Below, one piece after another: positions 60,025 through 64,000 of a stretch of 64,000 nucleotides of DNA (its first letter is position 1; every line of letters begins with the position of its first letter). The notes under the pieces are model-generated. The model was not told the origin of the DNA. It did no database searches and saw only the letters and a list, made by a program, of their open reading frames with translations. Location of the stretch: positions 98,038-162,037 of the forward strand of contig QHUM01000038.1 in the NCBI GenBank assembly GCA_003222135.1, given 5' to 3'. Origin of the DNA: Gemmatimonadota bacterium (GTDB taxonomy: Bacteria > Gemmatimonadota > Gemmatimonadetes > Gemmatimonadales > GWC2-71-9). A program made the position numbers and the translations under genes.

Positions 60025-60867
60025 ATGTACACTCGGTCAGCTGTTCTGCTCGCGGTCACGTTGTCGCTCCTCGGCTCCCCCGCCCCTGCCTCCGCTCAGG
60101 GGGCCCGGGCGGCGCTCGTGAAGCAGTCCGACATCATCTTCATCGGCACCGTCACCAAGGTGGGCGCCGTCGCGGTCCCCGAGGTCCCGGCATCGGACCG
60201 GACGATCGTGGTGCGGGTCGACCAGGTGCTCGAGAAGCCCGCCGCGGTCGCCCTGACGCCGGGCGATTCCGTCACCGTGCAAACCGTGCGGCCGGGCTCG
60301 CTGAAAGCGGGAACCCAGGCCACGTTCTACACGACGGGCTGGATCTTCGGGCGCGGCGTAGCGGTGCGCGAGGTCGGCCACGAGCCGGGGCGATCCCCGG
60401 TGGTGGCGGCGGTCCAGCAGCAAGCGGTAGCGAGGGCTCGGCTCGACGTGAACGACGCGGATCTGAAGGCGCACATTCAGAAGGCGGCGATGGTGGTCGC
60501 GGGCCGGGTGGAACAGGTGCGTCCGGCCGAGCTCGCGGCCGCAGCGGCGCGTCCCAAACGGATCACCGAGCACGACCCCAACTGGCAGGAAGCGATCATT
60601 CAGGTGCAGGACGGGATCAAAGGCGCCCAGGCTGGGCAGCAGGTCGTGGTGCGCTTCCCCGGCTCGCCCGACGTCGCCTGGGTCGGCACGCCCAAGTTTT
60701 CCGTCGGGCAGGAAGGCACGTTTCTGCTCCACATCGACTCGACCACTGGCTCGCCGCTCAGCATGATCGCCGGCCGCTCAGTGCCGGCGTACACGGCGCT
60801 GCATCGGTTGGACGTGCTTCCCAAGCAGGACGCGCCGCGCATCCGGGACCTGATCCGGAAGCCATAG
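60025..60867 (+). CDS. Exported hypothetical protein
   Basis: The 280-residue protein has a signal peptide (AVLLAVTLSLLGSPAPASAQ) and a beta-rich body of repeated VVRVDQVLEKPAA-type segments, including SDIIFIGTVTKVGAV and KAAMVVAGRVEQVRPAE. The two halves are similar, like paired oligosaccharide-binding folds. Family unknown. Confidence 0.8.
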   Translation: MYTRSAVLLAVTLSLLGSPAPASAQGARAALVKQSDIIFIGTVTKVGAVAVPEVPASDRTIVVRVDQVLEKPAAVALTPGDSVTVQTVRPGSLKAGTQATFYTTGWIFGRGVAVREVGHEPGRSPVVAAVQQQAVARARLDVNDADLKAHIQKAAMVVAGRVEQVRPAELAAAAARPKRITEHDPNWQEAIIQVQDGIKGAQAGQQVVVRFPGSPDVAWVGTPKFSVGQEGTFLLHIDSTTGSPLSMIAGRSVPAYTALHRLDVLPKQDAPRIRDLIRKP

Positions 60868-60892
60868 TTCACGGAGCAGGCCATACCTTCGA

Positions 60893-61282
60893 ATGACGCG
60901 CTTGCCCTGCGTGTTGGGCTGGGCGGCGATCCTGGTCGCCACGTCAGGCTGTGCCGCGCATTCAGCCCCCGACCGCGCCCCGCCCGCAGATCGCAACCTG
61001 CTCACGCAGGAAGACCTGCGTGAGTACCGGTTCGCCACGGTGTTCGACGCGATCGAAGCCCTGCGCTCGCACTGGCTGCAGGAGCGGGGACCGGACAGCT
61101 TCTCCATCCCCGGCCACGTCCAGGTCTATCTCGACGATTCCCGACTCGGGGGCGTGGAGGCGCTACGCACGCTGCCGCTGGCGAACGTGCTGTACATCCG
61201 GCATGTCAATGGCGTCGACGCCGCCGCCCGCTGGGGGCTGGACCACGGCCACGGAGTCATCCTCGTCTCGACGCGCCGCTGA
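60893..61282 (+). CDS. Small lipoprotein with TonB-plug-like ending
   Basis: The 129-residue protein has a lipoprotein signal (AAILVATSGCAAHSA). The mature part reads HVQVYLDDSRLGGVEALRTL, then LPLANVLYIRHVNGVDAAAR and HGHGVILVSTRR, the pattern of a receptor plug domain (xxDAxxxWGxxxGxGVIxVxT). It could be a carrier of TonB-dependent or secreted complexes. It is exported and has no barrel. Family unknown. Confidence 0.75.
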   Translation: MTRLPCVLGWAAILVATSGCAAHSAPDRAPPADRNLLTQEDLREYRFATVFDAIEALRSHWLQERGPDSFSIPGHVQVYLDDSRLGGVEALRTLPLANVLYIRHVNGVDAAARWGLDHGHGVILVSTRR

Positions 61283-61306
61283 CGGCGCTCGGCGCCGGCG
61301 CCCAAC

Positions 61307-62056
61307 TCAGGCCACGGGGTGATGGGCGGGGTTCCACCGCAGGATGGCGTCCTCGACTCCCTTCAAGTGCGCCCGCATCCGTTTCACCCCGAGCTTCGCA
61401 TCGCGCCGCTCCAGGGCTTCGAGGATAGCGAGATGACCCTCGTGATCGCGCTCGCGCGAGCCGAAGATGTTCAGGATCAGCCGCTGCTCTTCGGTGAACA
61501 GCTCTCGGAGGACGTCGAGCAGCTGGACCAGGACGGCGTTGCCGGACGCCTGCGCGATCTGCCGGTGGAAGGACATGTTGACGGTGTTCAGGACGTCGTC
61601 GTTGGCGAGGTTCTCGCCGGCCGTGGCGAGCAGCCGGCGCATCTCCTTCAGGTGCGCGGCGGTCGCCTTCTGGACCGCATCGGCGACCGACTGCGCCTCG
61701 AGCGCCATGCGGGCCCGGATGAGGTCGACGAGCAGCTTCTTGCTAACCGTGCCCGGGTAGTCCGGGCTGGCCAGTACCAGGACCTCGTCGCTCCGGCTCA
61801 CGTACACGCCGGACCCGTGGCGGATTTCGACCACGCCGATGGTCTCGAGCTTTTTCAGGGCCTCGCGCACCGTCGGATGCCCCACGCCGAACCGCTTGGC
61901 CATTTCCATGATCGAGGGTAAGCGATCGCCTACGCGATACTGCCCCCGCTGGATCATTCCTCTGATCCGCCGCGCCAGTCTGTCCGACAGGCTTTGCTTC
62001 AGTTCCGGCGCGAATGCCGTCTGCGCGGCCTCGCCCGCCGTCGGTCGCCGAGCCAC
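61307..62056 (-). CDS. FadR/GntR-family transcriptional regulator
   Basis: The 249-residue protein has a GntR winged HTH (VGDRLPSIMEMAKRFGVGHP, TVREALKKLETIGVVEIRHG) and a C-terminal FCD-like helical domain with metal-binding-type histidines (NMSFHRQIAQASGN, DHEGHLAILEALERRDA). Such regulators respond to sugar acids. GTG 62056 has GGGAGGT upstream. It lies 32 bases after the xylanase gene and probably controls it. Confidence 0.92.
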   Translation of the reverse strand: MARRPTAGEAAQTAFAPELKQSLSDRLARRIRGMIQRGQYRVGDRLPSIMEMAKRFGVGHPTVREALKKLETIGVVEIRHGSGVYVSRSDEVLVLASPDYPGTVSKKLLVDLIRARMALEAQSVADAVQKATAAHLKEMRRLLATAGENLANDDVLNTVNMSFHRQIAQASGNAVLVQLLDVLRELFTEEQRLILNIFGSRERDHEGHLAILEALERRDAKLGVKRMRAHLKGVEDAILRWNPAHHPVA

Positions 62057-62088
62057 AGTACCTCCCGGGCGTTACGCCCGATTCAAAG

Positions 62089-63177
62089 CTAACGGCGCGC
62101 AACCCCGATCACGGCATCGAACGCCGGTTTCGGACGGCGCTGCCGGTCGAACAGCAGCGGGTAGCTCGTCCGTCCCCGCACCGGCCGGTTGTTGAGCCAT
62201 GAATCCCCGTCCGCCACGCCCCAGAAGGTCACCCGGCTGATGTCGTGGGCATGCCGCAGATACACGGCGAACAGCTCCGCGTAGCGCTGCGCCAGCGCTC
62301 GCTGCACCGAGTCCGGCAGAGCGTCCCGGTAGGGATTCAAGTCGGTGGGCGAGGCCTCGCCGGGACGCGGCAGCGGGTCGATGTCGAGCTCGGTGATCAT
62401 CACCCGCACGCCGAGCGTGGCGAAGGCGGCAATCGTGGTGTCCTGCTGGGCCGGCGTGGGCCAGTCCATCCGGTTGTGGCCCTGCAATCCGACGCCAGTT
62501 AGCGGGACGCCCTCGGCCCGCAGCCGTCGCACCAGCTCGAGTGCGCCACGCCGCTTGGGCGCGTTCTCCAGCGCGTAGTCATTGTAATACAGCTCCGCGT
62601 CGGGATCGGCCTCGTGCGCGAACCGGAACGCCTGGGCGAGGTAGTCGGCGCCGATGATCGTCAGCCACGGCGTCGGTCGCAGCGTGCCGTCCTCGTTCAG
62701 CGCCTCGTTGACGACGTCCCAGCCGCGGATTCGGCCGCGGAACCGCCCCACCACGGTCTGGATGTGGTCGCGCAGCCGCGCAAGCAACGTGTCGCGGCTC
62801 ACCGCCTGGCCGCTCGAGTCCTGGAACACCCAGCGCGGGGTCTGCTCGTGCCACACCAGCGTGTGGCCGACGATGAACATCCGGTGGCGCCCGCCGAACG
62901 CGACGTACTGGTCGGCGGCGCTGAAATCGTAGGTCCCGGGCCGGGGGTGCACCGACGCCCACTTCAGCACGTTCTCGGGCGTGATGGCGTTGAACTGCGC
63001 TGTGACGAGGGCGGCCCCGAGTGTATCACGCCCGGAGAACTGCGCCGCATTGAGCGCCGCTCCGACCAGGAAGGCGCCCTCGAAGGCCGCGTGCAGGGTG
63101 CGGGGCGGCCGGGCGCAACCGGTCGCGAGCACGCCCGCCAGCGCCAGTCCGCTCCAGGCCGGGCGGAGCGTGTTTAT
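62089..63177 (-). CDS. GH10 endo-1,4-beta-xylanase, lipoprotein
   Basis: The protein has about 362 residues in the GH10 fold. The acid/base Glu is in WDVVNEALNEDG and the nucleophile in VMITELDIDPLP; FIVGHTLVWHEQTPRWVF and VTFWGVADGDSWLNN are typical. It cleaves xylan backbones. The only normal start downstream of the SusD stop is GTG 63132, which removes the export signal; the frame upstream to ATA 63177 gives a signal (LALAGVLATGC) and a G-rich ribosome site. I set the start there, so it uses AUA or the exact start is unclear. Confidence 0.88.
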   Translation of the reverse strand: MNTLRPAWSGLALAGVLATGCARPPRTLHAAFEGAFLVGAALNAAQFSGRDTLGAALVTAQFNAITPENVLKWASVHPRPGTYDFSAADQYVAFGGRHRMFIVGHTLVWHEQTPRWVFQDSSGQAVSRDTLLARLRDHIQTVVGRFRGRIRGWDVVNEALNEDGTLRPTPWLTIIGADYLAQAFRFAHEADPDAELYYNDYALENAPKRRGALELVRRLRAEGVPLTGVGLQGHNRMDWPTPAQQDTTIAAFATLGVRVMITELDIDPLPRPGEASPTDLNPYRDALPDSVQRALAQRYAELFAVYLRHAHDISRVTFWGVADGDSWLNNRPVRGRTSYPLLFDRQRRPKPAFDAVIGVARR

Positions 63178-63187
63178 GCGCGCCCCC

Positions 63188-64000
63188 TCAGTACCCCGGG
63201 TTCTGCGGGAACGCCCGGGTGCCGCCGGCGGTCAGATCGATCTGGGTCTGCGGGATCGGCCGCAGGTGGTGCTTCGCCTCGTTGAAGAACCCGCCGTGGG
63301 ACGGCGAGGCCTGCCAATTGTCGTCCACGATGCGGTGCCACAGGCCGGTGCGGGCAAGGTCGAGCCACCGTGTGAACTCGCCGTACAGCTCGCGGCCGCG
63401 CTCGTCCAGGATGTACTCGAGGTCGATCGTGGCCGGCATGTGCGCGGCGTCCACGATCAGCGCCCGGTTCGCCGCCTCCGCCGCGCAGCCGCCGCAATTC
63501 GCGGCCCGCTGGCGCAGCGTCACGAGGTAGGCGCGCGCACCCGCCTGGTCGCCCGCCCCCAGCGCCGCTTCGGCGGCGAGCAAGTAAGTCTCGCCCAGCC
63601 GCATCAGGAGGACGTCGCGACCGCCGTCCAGGTTGTTGAAGTCCGGCCGCGCCTCGTCCTGCCATTTCTTCATCGTCGGGTAGCGGAAAATATCGTACTG
63701 CCCGACGGTCGTCTGGTTGGGGCAGGGTTCCGCGTTGCACGGTTCGTAGATGGCGTACTTGGCGGCCTGCCGCACCGCCTGCCCGACCAAGTGCCCGGGT
63801 TGGAAGATGGCCGTATCGCCCACGACGAACGCCGCGCCGTTGGTGCAGTTGGTGCCGAAGGTCGGCAGGCCGCCGGAGCCGCAGGTGCCGACGGTGTACC
63901 CCGCGCCCCGGCTCGCCCCCTGGGACTGAAAGCACGCCCCCGAGTTGGACCAGTTGGCGAGCCACACGCTCTGGAACGTGCCATCGTACCGAGTGTCGAG
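63188..64000 (-). CDS. SusD/RagB-family outer-membrane nutrient-binding protein, C-terminal part, cut by the window edge
   Basis: The 270 residues in the window include helical repeats (LLMRLGETYLLAAEAALGAG, RAYLVTLRQRAANCGG) and the family ending LEYILDERGRELYGEFTRWL, LRPIPQTQIDLTAGG, FPQNPGY. SusD-like lipoproteins hold glycans at the cell surface with a SusC transporter, which should lie beyond the window. It stops ten bases before the xylanase start, suggesting one xylan operon. Confidence 0.92.
   Translation of the reverse strand, partial: LDTRYDGTFQSVWLANWSNSGACFQSQGASRGAGYTVGTCGSGGLPTFGTNCTNGAAFVVGDTAIFQPGHLVGQAVRQAAKYAIYEPCNAEPCPNQTTVGQYDIFRYPTMKKWQDEARPDFNNLDGGRDVLLMRLGETYLLAAEAALGAGDQAGARAYLVTLRQRAANCGGCAAEAANRALIVDAAHMPATIDLEYILDERGRELYGEFTRWLDLARTGLWHRIVDDNWQASPSHGGFFNEAKHHLRPIPQTQIDLTAGGTRAFPQNPGY

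Overview
The window is GC-rich, densely coded bacterial chromosome with short intergenic gaps, none over 300 bases without a gene. The gene content suggests a Gemmatimonadota-like soil or aquatic bacterium: three large Ser/Thr kinases of the kinase + TolB-like + TPR type, a BTAD/SARP-type AAA regulator, many secreted proteins with signal peptides, DinB proteins, and a SusD/GH10 locus. This assignment is inferred from gene content; no rRNA or phylogenetic marker is present. No tRNA, rRNA, CRISPR array, insertion sequence or prophage was seen.

Left end (1-3.7 kb): an adenylation-domain protein, a luciferase-like monooxygenase, a NodU/TobZ-type carbamoyltransferase and AcpS look like the edge of a natural-product locus. 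3.7-16 kb: housekeeping and stress genes (DUF456, exported MsrA, CutC, small XRE regulator, PLP decarboxylase, two DinB proteins, first TolB-TPR kinase, GNAT, sugar-transporter-like GRP protein, XRE regulator with a palindromic operator). 16-23 kb: a BTAD-AAA activator, a lipoprotein, the second TolB-TPR kinase, a glycine-rich exported protein and Ogt. The lipoprotein and glycine-rich protein share an upstream 11-bp-period direct repeat that could be the activator's target. 23-31 kb: NhaD antiporter, an SNF2 helicase coupled to a zinc-knuckle-rich protein, and a GGDEF protein. 31-44 kb: MarR and TetR modules, a PAP2 relative, an HbpS/GlcG lipoprotein, creatininase, an ECF sigma/anti-sigma/Spy operon, a cNMP-binding flavoprotein with a DsbA-like partner, a VOC/SDR pair and a ROK kinase. 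44-50.6 kb: the third TolB-TPR kinase and a large secreted glycosidase-like protein.

The most notable region is 50.58-52.36 kb on the minus strand. A TerC/Alx-type membrane protein is followed by two short genes that look truncated only because each has an in-frame TGA exactly at a redox-active cysteine position. The rhodanese reads SYCT-U (family pattern CTC) and the OsmC-like protein reads AALGA-U-TSM (family pattern GACTSM). In both, the reading frame continues past the TGA with full family similarity, and each TGA is followed at the expected distance by a hairpin with a 5-base loop whose second base is G, as in bacterial SECIS elements. I read these as two adjacent selenoproteins in one redox/sulfur operon. 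TGA is an ordinary stop in many other genes here, so a general code change is not the explanation. No selA, selB, selC or selD is in the window.

Right end (52.4-64 kb): an MFS exporter, two response regulators (one with a degenerate GGDEF domain), a serine beta-lactamase-like hydrolase, an Usp-Ohr stress operon, secreted BNR and hypothetical proteins, and a xylan-use locus (FadR/GntR regulator, GH10 xylanase lipoprotein, SusD) running off the edge.
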